A stretch of DNA of 64,000 nucleotides from the NCBI RefSeq assembly GCF_900460245.1, contig NZ_UHIP01000001.1:1550001-1614000 (forward strand). Reading direction: 5' to 3'. This stretch comes from Vibrio fluvialis (GTDB lineage Bacteria; Pseudomonadota; Gammaproteobacteria; Enterobacterales; Vibrionaceae). The notes below the pieces were generated by a model. It saw only the letters and a list, made by a program, of their open reading frames with translations. It did not search any database and was not told the origin of the DNA. Numbering within the stretch: position 1 is the stretch's first letter; every line of letters begins with the position of its first letter. Shown one piece after another: positions 53,091 to 62,920 of the stretch. The translations under genes were made by a program, and so were the position numbers.

Positions 53091-53315
53091 TTAGTGTTGA
53101 GTATCTGACGGATTGTGTCCGAAATCGGCCTGTTTATAGATATCGGCCAGCGATTTGGGTTTGGATGAATGAGATTTACGATAGCGTTTGGGTTCGAACT
53201 CTTGTTCGACATGCTTTAACGTCTCTTCATGCTCTCTTGCTGATTGAACGAACTCAGGGTTAGACATCGCCTCTTGGCGCAGGCGGTTAACGCGTTCTAG
53301 TGTATCCCACAACAT
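53091..53315 (-). CDS. Small uncharacterised protein, 74 residues
   Basis: A short gene with a near-perfect GGAGG ribosome binding site seven bases before its ATG and a strong terminator eight bases after its stop, so it is a real single-gene unit. The N-terminal half is helical and acidic (LWDTLERVNRLRQEAMSNPEFVQ); the C-terminal half is basic and probably disordered (EPKRYRKSHSSKPKSLADIYKQ). No family recognised and no membrane segment. Confidence 0.75.
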   Translation of the reverse strand: MLWDTLERVNRLRQEAMSNPEFVQSAREHEETLKHVEQEFEPKRYRKSHSSKPKSLADIYKQADFGHNPSDTQH

Positions 53316-53485
53316 AGAAGACCTCCTTTACCACTGTTCATGCATACAGCATAGTTGTCTGATAAAGGAAGTCAAGAAAAACACTGTATACTCAAACAGT
53401 ATTTTAAAGGATCTTGAGAAGGATCAACGACAGAGGAAAAAGAAGCGGCGAAATAAAATATCTGCTGCTACAATTACTTAGATCA

Positions 53486-54136
53486 CTATACCGCGACTTC
53501 GTCATACAGTGGAATAGTCGTTAACGCAGTGATTTCATCCAGATACTGCCTTACTCGTTCAGGAAACTGAATACCTTTCACCACCGTCAGGTTGCGTAGC
53601 GTCGGGTACAGATTCACGTCATCGTAGCTGAGCTGGTTGCTTCGCTCTGAAGGCAATCGCAACCAATTTAGCTTGCTCAGCAAAACATTCATCGGTTCGA
53701 GAAAATCAGTCGTATTGGCGTAAGCTTGTTCAAAACTCATTCCAATCATGGCCGATTTATTCTTGGTGTACCACGCTTTCGCCTCTGGCAATTGAAACTC
53801 AGGTAAGTCGATCATCATCCAACGGGGATGCACTAACGGTCCGTTAAAAGGGGCGATTTGACGCTGCCAGTCCGAGATCTCATCGCCAAACTCGGCAACG
53901 GTTAAGCCTGGTTGTCCGTCCAACGCATCGAAGTATGCAGCGATATCAAGACTCTCAGCCATGTAACTGCCATCCGGCTTTTGTAAAATCGGGACCATAT
54001 TGGCTCCCACCTTTGCAATACGTGCGTCGACATCGTGATTTTGCAGGTAGACCCATTCCACATCGATCTTTTTATATGCGGCAACCATCATCGCCTTAAT
54101 GCAGTACGGGCAATGTTGAAAAACAAACAGTTTCAT
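53486..54136 (-). CDS. grxB: Glutaredoxin 2 (GrxB)
   Basis: 216 residues, matching E. coli Grx2. The N-terminal thioredoxin-like domain begins MKLFVFQHCPYCIKAMM with the CPYC active site, and VGANMVPILQKPDGSYMAESLDI carries the cis-proline and glutathione site. The C-terminal domain (about 85-216) is helical and GST-like. It reduces disulfides with glutathione. Single gene. Confidence 0.95.
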   Translation of the reverse strand: MKLFVFQHCPYCIKAMMVAAYKKIDVEWVYLQNHDVDARIAKVGANMVPILQKPDGSYMAESLDIAAYFDALDGQPGLTVAEFGDEISDWQRQIAPFNGPLVHPRWMMIDLPEFQLPEAKAWYTKNKSAMIGMSFEQAYANTTDFLEPMNVLLSKLNWLRLPSERSNQLSYDDVNLYPTLRNLTVVKGIQFPERVRQYLDEITALTTIPLYDEVAV

Positions 54137-54227
54137 AACCTATCCTTAGCCAGTTGAATGGTTTCCAGTCTAGCAAGTCAATGGTAAAACTCAAATTAAC
54201 CTTATGATTTATAATTAGAATCAATAA

Positions 54228-54989
54228 TTAGACTTGAAATAGATAAGGCGTTGTTGTTGCGATCAGCTCAAATCCATATTTTTCGACAATCGGTCGGCTC
54301 ATCGCTGAAGCATCAATAATCAAGTATTGTTTCCCAGCCAGCTTGGCGTCCCGAATCCGTTGTTTGAGCAGTGCCTGATAACAGCCGCGCCCCCGATACT
54401 CCGGCAACGTGCTTCCACCCCAAATTCCGGCAAACGGGCTGTCAGCATTAAACGTGATCCACGCAGAAGAGACCGGTTTACCATCCTGATACACAACATA
54501 AATTCTGATGGAAGCCGGATCTTGTCGTTTGGTTTCAATCAGGTGCAGCAACTGAGCCTGGCACGCTTCTCCGCGCAGTTCCTGTTTGACCCGCATCGCA
54601 TCACGAATGCCCTCTTCATCGGTTACTTCCTCGCACAACATTTGGGGCTCCGGCAATTCACAACCTGCCAGATCGAGCGCCATGAAAGACTCTGGTTCTT
54701 CAGCAACAAACCCTTTCTGCAGTAGCATCACTCCGATATTCTCAGGCTGATCGCTATCGTAAGTTTTCCACTCGAAGCTTTTGCCAAGCCGGGTGAAAAA
54801 TGCCACTTCTTTATCAATAGCTATGTTTGCCTGCTCTTCACTCAGCTCAAAGTACGCAATAAAACTGCCATCCATATCCGGCGACACCACTTTCACTACC
54901 TGAGTCGTGGCAAACTTCTCCCACCCCGGGATTTCATACTCTTTGCGCTCATATTGGTTGTATAGCGCCATCACTTCCTGTGTTTTCAC
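54228..54989 (-). CDS. GNAT-family acetyltransferase
   Basis: 253 residues from a GTG at 54989 with AAGGGA eight bases upstream; an ATG at 54971 (AGGA upstream) is an alternative, and a longer frame from 55112 overlaps the neighbour and is rejected. The C-terminal GNAT fold holds GIWGGSTLPEYRGRGCYQALLKQRIRDA, whose RGRGCYQAL segment is the acetyl-CoA site, then YLIIDASAMSRPIVEKYGFELI. The N-terminal part (IAYFELSEEQANIAIDKEVAFF) is a second, degenerate half. The substrate is unknown. It starts 12 bases after the stop of the alpha/beta-hydrolase gene, suggesting an operon. Confidence 0.85.
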   Translation of the reverse strand: MKTQEVMALYNQYERKEYEIPGWEKFATTQVVKVVSPDMDGSFIAYFELSEEQANIAIDKEVAFFTRLGKSFEWKTYDSDQPENIGVMLLQKGFVAEEPESFMALDLAGCELPEPQMLCEEVTDEEGIRDAMRVKQELRGEACQAQLLHLIETKRQDPASIRIYVVYQDGKPVSSAWITFNADSPFAGIWGGSTLPEYRGRGCYQALLKQRIRDAKLAGKQYLIIDASAMSRPIVEKYGFELIATTTPYLFQV

Positions 54990-55000
54990 GAAAAGTCCCT

Positions 55001-55942
55001 TTATTCCGTTGATTTGATAAGCAGCGCGACGTGGCGCAAAGATTGTCTCGCTGCCTGGCTGACACCCGCTAGCTGGAAAAATCCGTGGATGACGCCCAGA
55101 TAGCGCTGGCAATGCGCTTCAACGCCCTGCTTGGTCAGCAAAGCATAGAGCTTTTCCCCCTCGTCGCGCAAAGGATCGCACTCAGCAGTCAGGATATGAG
55201 TCACAGGTAGGCCTGCTAAATCACCTCTTTGCAACAGATTGAGTTCGGGTAGATGCAATTTTCCTGATGAGTAGAGTTCAAAACCAGAGAGCAGCATTTG
55301 CCGCGTGATTACATAGTCGTCACCAAAGATTTGATAGCTCTCAGAGCAGCCAAACGGGTCCAGCATTGGATAAATCAGTATCTGCTGTTTCGGAAGCCAT
55401 TCTGCTTGCTGTTTGAGTCTCAAGCAGGTCGCCAGAGCCAAATGGCCACCTGCGCTGTCACCGATAAGGGTAATGTTCGACGCGTCACCACCCAATACGT
55501 GAGCGTTTTCATAAATCCACTGAGTGGCATCGAACGCATCATTGTGAGCTGTCGGATAGAGGAATTCCGGTGCCAATCGATAACTGACCGCCACCACCAT
55601 GGCATTGCTCAGTTGGGCTAACGTGGCCAATTGTTGATGATGCGTTGTAAAGCTTCCGCTCACAAAACATCCACCATGAAAATACACCGCCATCGGTTGG
55701 TTTGAACGCTGATCACGACGATAAATACGCAAGCGAATATGACCGATTGCCCGCTCCTCAAACGTGACCGATTGAGGAGATTCTCCGGCAAGGGCCACAC
55801 TTGCTTCATAGCCTTCGCGACGCTGAGCAATCGAAGGTAGTGGCAAGTCTTCCGCTTTCTGAGCAACAAATTCATCCACCAAAGCCGCTATGCCGGCTTC
55901 AAGTGTGGGTTCAAACGGTGAGCTGTGTTGTGAGGTTGGCAT
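55001..55942 (-). CDS. Alpha/beta hydrolase, hormone-sensitive-lipase family
   Basis: 313 residues from the ATG at 55942; an in-frame ATG at 55978 is possible. The HSL-family oxyanion motif is YFHGGCFVSG (HGG followed by C in place of the usual G/A), the nucleophile motif GDSAGGHLAL, the Asp in AECDPLRDEGE and the His in GVIHGFFQL. These esterases cut short-chain acyl esters. No signal peptide is seen. The GNAT gene follows closely on the same strand. Confidence 0.9.
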   Translation of the reverse strand: MPTSQHSSPFEPTLEAGIAALVDEFVAQKAEDLPLPSIAQRREGYEASVALAGESPQSVTFEERAIGHIRLRIYRRDQRSNQPMAVYFHGGCFVSGSFTTHHQQLATLAQLSNAMVVAVSYRLAPEFLYPTAHNDAFDATQWIYENAHVLGGDASNITLIGDSAGGHLALATCLRLKQQAEWLPKQQILIYPMLDPFGCSESYQIFGDDYVITRQMLLSGFELYSSGKLHLPELNLLQRGDLAGLPVTHILTAECDPLRDEGEKLYALLTKQGVEAHCQRYLGVIHGFFQLAGVSQAARQSLRHVALLIKSTE

Positions 55943-56053
55943 GATAACTCTTGTTCTGTGTCTCAATTTGGTGGTCATTGTATGAGATAGAGAACAACTG
56001 TATAAATATACAGATCACACTTTTTGCAGAGAAATTCAGGCTGGATGTAAAAA

Positions 56054-56079
56054 ACGGGCCCCCATTCAGAATAGCCCGT
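56054..56079 (-). terminator. Terminator of the phytase-like esterase gene
   Basis: ACGGGC/GCCCGT with TTTTTTA on the minus strand. Confidence 0.65.
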
Positions 56080-56106
56080 CGATTACGCAAAAATAGTGGC
56101 GTGGCC

Positions 56107-57504
56107 TTATGGCTTCGCTCGCAGATCCAGATTATCGATCACATACAGGGTATTACCATCCACACGGCGGCGATCCGCATCGAGATATTTTTGCTCAAGT
56201 TTGCCATCGCTGGACCAGGTTGCAAAATCATCGTCATTGATCACGGCGATTTGCGTTGGACTCACCACCCACAAGCCTTCCAGTTTGTCATGAGGATAGT
56301 GAAGCTGCTTGGCCACATCCACCAGCAGAGTTTTCTGCACGGGCTTAATACCGTAAGCGTCAAGCGCATCCCAGCCCTGTTCCACCACCACTTGCTCAAT
56401 GGTCTTTCCGCCAAGCATCAGGCCTAGCTTTTCGTCCTGCTGCACATCGCCAGCCGATGGCAGCGTTTCCAGGTCCGTCGCCCCACGCAAATCAATACGG
56501 TAAAGGTGTTTCATCGCTTTCGGTTTGTCGCGTAAAAATGCGCCGTCACGTTCAATCACCACAAACTCATTTGCAGACAAAGCGGAGATCCCGGAGTTTG
56601 AGTTCTGCTTTTTCTCCTGACGATAGAGATACTGATGCACGTTGCCATCGTTCAGATCCACCGTCACGATGCGAACCACGTCGCCATCTTTAGTCGATTT
56701 GTTCGGGTTCATCATGGTTGACTGCATTATCCCCACCAGCGTGGTTTCGTCTGGCGTAATCGCTAAGCCTTCCATACCGCGGTTCGCGCGGCGATGAGCA
56801 AATTCTTGTGGCAAGTGCCAGGTATCACGACTGTCTTGCGTAAAGGCATTGATACGGCCAATTTCGACACCATTCTGATCAAAATGCACTAGGTGTGGGC
56901 CATATTCATCACTGACCCAAAACGTACCATTGCGCAGCGCCACCAACCCTTCAGGGTCCAGACCATAATCGTCGAGTTTAAGTGGGTTCTTGGATTGTTC
57001 AAACGGCTGCTGGCTGTTGACCACAATCGGATCGCCGCTGGCATCGTAAGGTGTTTCACCAGTACCGCCTAGCGCCGAGGTGTTAGGCAGACCAGTAATG
57101 GGAGTGCCATCCGGACGTTTAAGCAGAATCGTTTTCAACTGTTTCACTGTGCCCTTTGAGGTCACTTCAAACAAGCCGATACGCGGAGTGTAATCAGGCA
57201 CAGGGAACATTTTGCCTTTACCGAGACTGCCATGAGGATAGTCGGCATTCGGACCACGGTCAGTGATGGCATAAAACTGATTCGGATTGCTCGGATGTGC
57301 ACACATATCCGACCCGTATCCGCCATTACGAATCTCGATAGCGTGACCTGAGGTGCCCTTCAGATCCGAACGCAGCACTTGATAAGGCAGGCTGGCCCCT
57401 TGCTGCTTATCAATGCTACCTATCGAACTTGTTTGCGCAGCCTGCGCTGAACCGACCAACACGCTTAACAGTAATGCAGCGGGCAGGTATTTTCCCTTAC
57501 TCAT
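56107..57504 (-). CDS. Secreted esterase-like protein of the phytase family
   Basis: 465 residues from the ATG at 57504 with GGGGA upstream. A signal peptide (LPAALLLSVLVGSAQA) is followed by a beta-propeller-like esterase-like phytase domain (PF13449 type) covering most of the mature protein: GYGSDMCAHPSNPNQFYAITDRGPNADYP, GLDPEGLVALRNGTFWVSDEYGP and ANRGMEGLAITPDETTLVGIMQS are family hallmarks. It is predicted to act in the periplasm or outside. Whether phytate or another ester is the substrate is not known. Single gene. Confidence 0.87.
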   Translation of the reverse strand: MSKGKYLPAALLLSVLVGSAQAAQTSSIGSIDKQQGASLPYQVLRSDLKGTSGHAIEIRNGGYGSDMCAHPSNPNQFYAITDRGPNADYPHGSLGKGKMFPVPDYTPRIGLFEVTSKGTVKQLKTILLKRPDGTPITGLPNTSALGGTGETPYDASGDPIVVNSQQPFEQSKNPLKLDDYGLDPEGLVALRNGTFWVSDEYGPHLVHFDQNGVEIGRINAFTQDSRDTWHLPQEFAHRRANRGMEGLAITPDETTLVGIMQSTMMNPNKSTKDGDVVRIVTVDLNDGNVHQYLYRQEKKQNSNSGISALSANEFVVIERDGAFLRDKPKAMKHLYRIDLRGATDLETLPSAGDVQQDEKLGLMLGGKTIEQVVVEQGWDALDAYGIKPVQKTLLVDVAKQLHYPHDKLEGLWVVSPTQIAVINDDDFATWSSDGKLEQKYLDADRRRVDGNTLYVIDNLDLRAKP

Positions 57505-57633
57505 AAAATTCCCCATACAAGTGGTTGTTTAATAGAACAATGCCGAGATGGGAAACTAATCTACGCCGTGATTATGACGTTTTGGGTAATTTGATATGAC
57601 AAACAAAAGCGGAAAAGAATGGAGTGAATACGC

Positions 57634-59571
57634 TCAGCAAACGCAGTTTCTGCCGTTTTCTTTGCCTTGATAGAGAGCGCGGTCAGCCTGTTTAAGCAGT
57701 GCAAACGGATTACACCTTCCCTTCTGAGTGGAGGCAACGCCAATTGTGACAGTCAACATGATATCTTGTTGCTGATAGTGCATTTTGTGGACTTCCACCA
57801 GGCGACGCAATTTATCCGCGATCGCAAACGCCGTCTGGTAGTCAGTGTGAGGCAACAGCACCGTAAACTCCTCTCCGCCCATGCGGGCGAGCGTGTCGTA
57901 TTCCCGCAAGTGAGACTGCAAGCTCTGGCTGATTTGTTGCAGCACGTAGTCACCGGCATCATGGCCGAAGCGATCATTGATCTGCTTAAAGAAGTCGAAA
58001 TCGATAGCAAGAATTGAAAGCTCCTGCTTGTCTCTGCTGCTGCGCAGCAGTTCTTCATGCAACTCCTGTAAGAAATAGCGGCGGTTGTAGGCTCCCGTCA
58101 GTGGGTCGGTTGTCGATTCTTTTTGCAACCGCAGCTCCAGCTCTTTCTTCTCAGAGATATCGATCAATTGCCCTGACCAAATCATCTTTCCTTCATTAGA
58201 CAGCGACGGAATAGAGTGACCATACAACCAGCGTAATTTCCCCCCAGCTTTGACCCGAAACTCACACTTCCACTCTTCGAGTGTCTGAGCCGCTTGTTCA
58301 ATGCTCTGACGCACTTTGCTGACGTCTTCAGGATAAATGGCATCAAACACGGGCGCTGCATCCCGAGCCGCATCTTCCGGTGACACGCCGAAAATATCCT
58401 TCAGTTTCTGACTGGCGTAAGGGAAACGGCACGAACCATCGTCGAGATACTCGAACTGATAAAGAACAGCCGGTGAAACTTTGGCTAATGACTGAAGATG
58501 ATTATTGAGCGAGACCAGTTCGCTGATGTCGATAATCGAGCCGACATAGTACTGACTTCGCCCGTCTTCAGAGGTGACCGTTCTGGCCCGGTCTGCCAGC
58601 CAGATATATTGACCGTCTGCGCGGCGAAAACGGTATTCGCAATCCAGAATGGCGTTTTCACCCTGCGCGCGCCATTTGGCCACCCGCTCATCGTATTCAC
58701 TCAAATCCTGAGGATGAATATGCCGACGCCACCAATTGACCTGGTTGATCACGTCCCCATCTTTGTACATCAGCAACGCTTCAACGCCGCGGGTAATAAA
58801 CTGAACACGTTGGTCTTTGTCAGTCGAAATCTTGTAGATCACCGTCGGGCATAAATCCATGATCATATTGAGATCTTTACTGAGTAACTCGTTCTGTGCC
58901 TGAATATGTTTATAAGCGGAAATGTCGATGTGCGTGCCCAGCATCCATTCAGGATTGCCGCTTTGATCCCAGGACACAATGCGACCGTAATCGCGCACCC
59001 AGACCCAGTGGCCATCTTTATGTCGCATACGAGCTTCGCACTCGTAGTACGGCTTCTCACCATTAAAATGGGCGTTAAGAGCCACTTCAGACAGCGCCAG
59101 ATCGTCGGGATGAGCCAAATTTAACCAGGTATTAATGTCGGTTGGCGCCAACTCCTGTAAGTTGTAACCAACAATACCTGCCCAGCGCTCATTGAATTTG
59201 GTTTCACCGGTTTGAACATTCCATTCCCAAGTCGCAATTTGAGCGCAATCGAGAATCTGTTTCATACGCTGGATATGCAGAATCGACGGATGCGACGCAT
59301 CTTCAATCTGCACAAGATACTGAAGCTGACCCGTTTTATCCTGAATACTGGAGATTTGCCCGGAGTAGAGCGTGCCGCTAACCACAGTAGTAATGTGCAA
59401 AGCATCGGAGGATGGGAAATGGTGCTGAATGTCGGCGAAAGACAGCTCCCCCTCTCCATCAGTTGAGGTCAGGAGCAGCTGATTTAAGTGGGTAACGTGC
59501 TGAAATGTTTGCGCCGAATGAGATAACAGCTCTCCCGTCGATGCAAACAACAAAGTGATCGTTCCTTTCAC
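57634..59571 (-). CDS. Diguanylate cyclase with tandem PAS/PAC domains
   Basis: 645 residues, no membrane helix. A short N-terminal region is followed by three PAS domains with PAC motifs (about 105-225, 235-350 and 355-475; for example ATWEWNVQTGETKFNERWAGIVGY with HKDGHWVWVRDYGRI), then a GGDEF domain (about 485-645) with DFDFFKQINDRFGHDAGD and an intact MGGEEF. The I-site REYD is present. It should make cyclic-di-GMP in response to cytosolic ligands or redox state, and could carry haem or flavin in a PAS domain, which the sequence does not settle. Single gene. Confidence 0.92.
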   Translation of the reverse strand: MKGTITLLFASTGELLSHSAQTFQHVTHLNQLLLTSTDGEGELSFADIQHHFPSSDALHITTVVSGTLYSGQISSIQDKTGQLQYLVQIEDASHPSILHIQRMKQILDCAQIATWEWNVQTGETKFNERWAGIVGYNLQELAPTDINTWLNLAHPDDLALSEVALNAHFNGEKPYYECEARMRHKDGHWVWVRDYGRIVSWDQSGNPEWMLGTHIDISAYKHIQAQNELLSKDLNMIMDLCPTVIYKISTDKDQRVQFITRGVEALLMYKDGDVINQVNWWRRHIHPQDLSEYDERVAKWRAQGENAILDCEYRFRRADGQYIWLADRARTVTSEDGRSQYYVGSIIDISELVSLNNHLQSLAKVSPAVLYQFEYLDDGSCRFPYASQKLKDIFGVSPEDAARDAAPVFDAIYPEDVSKVRQSIEQAAQTLEEWKCEFRVKAGGKLRWLYGHSIPSLSNEGKMIWSGQLIDISEKKELELRLQKESTTDPLTGAYNRRYFLQELHEELLRSSRDKQELSILAIDFDFFKQINDRFGHDAGDYVLQQISQSLQSHLREYDTLARMGGEEFTVLLPHTDYQTAFAIADKLRRLVEVHKMHYQQQDIMLTVTIGVASTQKGRCNPFALLKQADRALYQGKENGRNCVC

Positions 59572-59714
59572 TACAAGATCCCTAACGCACTAATTTATTG
59601 TTATTTTTATTCATAGTAGTTGAGCAACCGGCAATTACCACACAATATGTGTATGTTTATCACAAAATATTAGCGCTCCGTTGCTCAGTTTTGCCAGCGA
59701 TCACAAATTCCAGC

Positions 59715-60323
59715 TCAGAAGTTCAAACCCAATGAAACCAAGGTATTACGTGCTTCCTGAGCCGTCACAAACTGGAACGAATGAAACCCCTGATTGATCG
59801 CACCCTGAACATTGGCTGGCATGTCATCCATAAATACCGATTCATGTGGCAAGATGTTTTGGCTGTGAGCCAGATGTTGATAAATGCGCGGATCCGGTTT
59901 GAGTAACCCACACTCACTTGACACGACGGCACCAGAAAACTTTGGCCAGAAATCATAGGTTGCTTTCAGATGGGCGACGATTTCATTGACGTTGTCCGTC
60001 AATGCATAAAGGGTGTAACCCGCGTTCAGCAAGTCATCCATCAACGTTTGCGTACCGTCGATCAGTTGCTGAGTGGCTTTGATGTAGTGAAACAGTGTCT
60101 CCAGTTCTGCGGGTTCAATACCCAGCGTAGTATGAAACTGCAACTGTGCCTGTTGTTCTGTGTAGTGTCCTTTATTGAGATCACGCCAAATCTCACTTTG
60201 GAACAGCAGCTTCGCGCGCTGTTTTGCCTGCTCGGTTTCCCCAAAAGTGAGCGCGGAAATTTCCGCAGGTGCCCACTTAACGATCACATTACCAATATCA
60301 AACACCACATTTTTTATCGCCAT
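59715..60323 (-). CDS. HAD-family hydrolase
   Basis: 202 residues. HAD motif I reads FDIGNV (Asp nucleophile, second position GN instead of the usual D-x-D/T), motif II LTDN, motif III LKPDPRIY and motif IV FMDDMPANVQGA. The DxGN form is like that of YihX, which dephosphorylates alpha-glucose 1-phosphate, so a sugar phosphate is the likely substrate class. The cap is a small helical one. Single gene. Confidence 0.88.
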   Translation of the reverse strand: MAIKNVVFDIGNVIVKWAPAEISALTFGETEQAKQRAKLLFQSEIWRDLNKGHYTEQQAQLQFHTTLGIEPAELETLFHYIKATQQLIDGTQTLMDDLLNAGYTLYALTDNVNEIVAHLKATYDFWPKFSGAVVSSECGLLKPDPRIYQHLAHSQNILPHESVFMDDMPANVQGAINQGFHSFQFVTAQEARNTLVSLGLNF

Positions 60324-60414
60324 AAACGCCTCCTGATTATGGTTCGAGTCTAGCTCAGGTTTACGACAAGGTGTTGAAAGCTGACTCGCATTGATACTAA
60401 TTCAACGATAAAAA

Positions 60415-60434
60415 AACCGCTCCGAAGAGCGGTT
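60415..60434 (-). terminator. Terminator after torZ
   Basis: AACCGCTC/GAGCGGTT with a minus-strand U-tract of six. Confidence 0.85.
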
Positions 60435-60453
60435 TAGTCGTCAATATTTACGC

Positions 60454-62901
60454 CTAAGCGCCTTTTGGTGGCGTAAACGCCGTCAGTGGAAGCGCTTCAC
60501 CCTGCCATTTTTCAATCTTGACCAGTGACGAGTTACCCGCGCAACCGTTAGCCAAGCGTGATGACGGAATGTCCGCGGTCAATACGTTACAGCCGCCGTT
60601 TTTACAGATGCCATGTGGTTTGTCGAAATCTGGCCACGCTCCTTCATGAATACACACCGAACCTTGTTTGATGCCATCCGTAATAAGGGCTCCCACCAGA
60701 ACCTGGCCGCGATCGTTAAACGCTCGCACCAAGTCTCCATCGGCAATACCACGCGCTTTTGCATCTTCCGGATGAATCCAGATAGGCTCTCGGTTGGCAA
60801 TCGCATACAGCTCACGCAGTTTGGCGTAGTTCAACTGGCTGTGCAGACGATGGGCCGCGTGCGACGTCATCAGTTGCAACTCACCATCTTTGGCATTGCC
60901 CACCCACTCCGTTGGCGGCAGCCAGGTCGGATGCGGAGGACAATCTTTATAACCAAAACTCTCAATGGTTTTAGAGTAAATTTCGATCTTGCCACTTGGC
61001 GTACCCAATGGATTCAGAATCGGATCTTCACGGAAATCTTTATAGCGCACGAATTTCGCGTTCTCTTCATTCCACTTCATCTCAATCAGTTGATTCTGTT
61101 TCCAGAAGTAGCTGAAGTTTGGCATCGCAATGCGGTTAGCTCGGCCAATTTTCTGAGCGTCTTTGTAGAAACCCGCCAGCCATTCCATTTCGGTTTTGCC
61201 ATCCATATAGACGTCACGACCGCCTGGTTTGAGTAGCTCAGCCATATCCGCAAACACATCCAGGTCGTTGCGCGCTTCAAACTGTGGTTCGATCACCTGC
61301 TTCATCGGCACCAAGTGCTGGTTACTGTAGTCCCCGGTCATGGTCATGTCGTTGCGTTCAAACGAGGTCGTGATTGGCAGAACCACATCCGCGTGTTTTG
61401 CCGCGGCGGTCCAGTATGGTTCAGAGATCACAATCAGTTCTGGTTTTTGCCACGCTTTGATCAGACGGTTGGTGTCCTGATGGTGAGTAAAGTTTGCACC
61501 GCCCGCCCACCAGATCATTTTGACATCAGGGAAGACTCGTTCATGACCGTTGTGTTGGTATTTACCACCAGGATTTTCCAGTGCTTCGACAATACGAGCC
61601 ACTGGGAACGCATTAACAGCGCCCGAGACCGCCCAGTCGTTACCCGCAGAAGAAGCTCCCGCAATCTCCGCAGAAATTGCCGGTAAAACGCCAGCATTGC
61701 GCGTTGGGTTACCACCGTTGGAATAGTGGTAAGAGAAACCAAAACCGCCACCCGGTAAACCAATCTGGCCCAACATAGCGGCCAGTGTAACCAGCATCCA
61801 GTGTTTCTGTTCGCCATACTGCTGACGCTGAATTCCCCAGCCCGACATGATCATCGTGCGGTTCTGACTGAAAATATCCCCCAGCAGTTCCAACTGTTTA
61901 GCGGGTACGCCACAGATGCCTTCCGCCCATTGCGGAGTTTTCTCGACACCGTCCGACTTACCTAACAGGTAGTCTTCAAATTTGTCGTAACCTGATGTGT
62001 ACTTATTCAGAAATTCCACATCGTGCTGTTTCTTTGTTACCAGCGAGTGCGCGACCCCCAGCAGCATCGCCACGTCCGTTCCCGGATGCGGTGCAATCCA
62101 CTGTGCTTTGTCACCAAAAAACTCGATGGTTTCGGAGCGCATTGGGTCGACAGCAATGATGGTTTTGTTGGACTTTTGCAGTTGATGGAAGAACTCCAGA
62201 CCCGCGCCATCGGTACTCGACCAGGCAATTTTCAGCGTGTTCAGTGGGTTTAAACCCCACAGTACGACGACGTCCGAATTCTCCATAATCATCGGGTATG
62301 TCGTTTGCTGTTCATACACTTCGATTGACCCTACCACGTGTGGCATGATCACTTGCGCTGCACCGGTTGAGTAGTCGCCAAGGTGGCCGGAATAACCGCC
62401 CGCCATGCTCATGTAACGTTGCAGCAATGTCTGCGCTTTGTGCAGGATACCACTGGATCGCCAACCATATGAGCCAGCAAAGACGGACTCGGCACCGTAC
62501 TGCTTACGAATACGCATATGCTGTTCATGAATGAGCTTGTACGCTTGGTCCCAACTAACACGGACGAACTCATCGTCTCCGCGTGTGCCCTGAGGTTTAG
62601 ATGGGTTGGCCAGATAGCCTTTGCGTACCATCGGATATTTAACGCGTGCTTGAGTATGCGCCTGATCCGGCGCAGAACTTTGCAGGCTGTTTTCCACGGT
62701 TTGTGGCAGCGCATTGGTCGATGACACGATTTTGCCATCTTTCACTTCAACCAACATCGCGCCCCAGCGGCCAGCAGTCAACACTGCTGAGCCACTGCGT
62801 TCGTTGGCAAATACAGGCATAGGTGCAACAGATGAAATGGCAAACGCGCCCGCTGTCATACCTGCACCTTTCAGAAAACTTCGACGTGTGAGAGTGGTCA
62901 T
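60454..62901 (-). CDS. torZ: Trimethylamine N-oxide reductase, TorZ type
   Basis: 815 residues from the ATG at 62901 with AAGGA eight bases upstream. A Tat signal ([10 protein letters not shown]) exports the folded molybdenum enzyme to the periplasm. The sequence follows E. coli TorZ closely from memory ([41 protein letters not shown]), more than Tor[19 protein letters not shown] contains the serine that binds molybdenum. TorZ reduces TMAO and other N- or S-oxides. It lies 19 bases downstream of torY, so the pair is an operon. No torD-type chaperone is in this window. Confidence 0.93.
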   Translation of the reverse strand: MTTLTRRSFLKGAGMTAGAFAISSVAPMPVFANERSGSAVLTAGRWGAMLVEVKDGKIVSSTNALPQTVENSLQSSAPDQAHTQARVKYPMVRKGYLANPSKPQGTRGDDEFVRVSWDQAYKLIHEQHMRIRKQYGAESVFAGSYGWRSSGILHKAQTLLQRYMSMAGGYSGHLGDYSTGAAQVIMPHVVGSIEVYEQQTTYPMIMENSDVVVLWGLNPLNTLKIAWSSTDGAGLEFFHQLQKSNKTIIAVDPMRSETIEFFGDKAQWIAPHPGTDVAMLLGVAHSLVTKKQHDVEFLNKYTSGYDKFEDYLLGKSDGVEKTPQWAEGICGVPAKQLELLGDIFSQNRTMIMSGWGIQRQQYGEQKHWMLVTLAAMLGQIGLPGGGFGFSYHYSNGGNPTRNAGVLPAISAEIAGASSAGNDWAVSGAVNAFPVARIVEALENPGGKYQHNGHERVFPDVKMIWWAGGANFTHHQDTNRLIKAWQKPELIVISEPYWTAAAKHADVVLPITTSFERNDMTMTGDYSNQHLVPMKQVIEPQFEARNDLDVFADMAELLKPGGRDVYMDGKTEMEWLAGFYKDAQKIGRANRIAMPNFSYFWKQNQLIEMKWNEENAKFVRYKDFREDPILNPLGTPSGKIEIYSKTIESFGYKDCPPHPTWLPPTEWVGNAKDGELQLMTSHAAHRLHSQLNYAKLRELYAIANREPIWIHPEDAKARGIADGDLVRAFNDRGQVLVGALITDGIKQGSVCIHEGAWPDFDKPHGICKNGGCNVLTADIPSSRLANGCAGNSSLVKIEKWQGEALPLTAFTPPKGA

Positions 62902-62920
62902 CACTGAATCCTTATACTGG

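Noticed and set aside
60613..61236. 207-residue frame opposite torZ
   Set aside because: Antisense shadow; torZ is continuous and conserved through this stretch.
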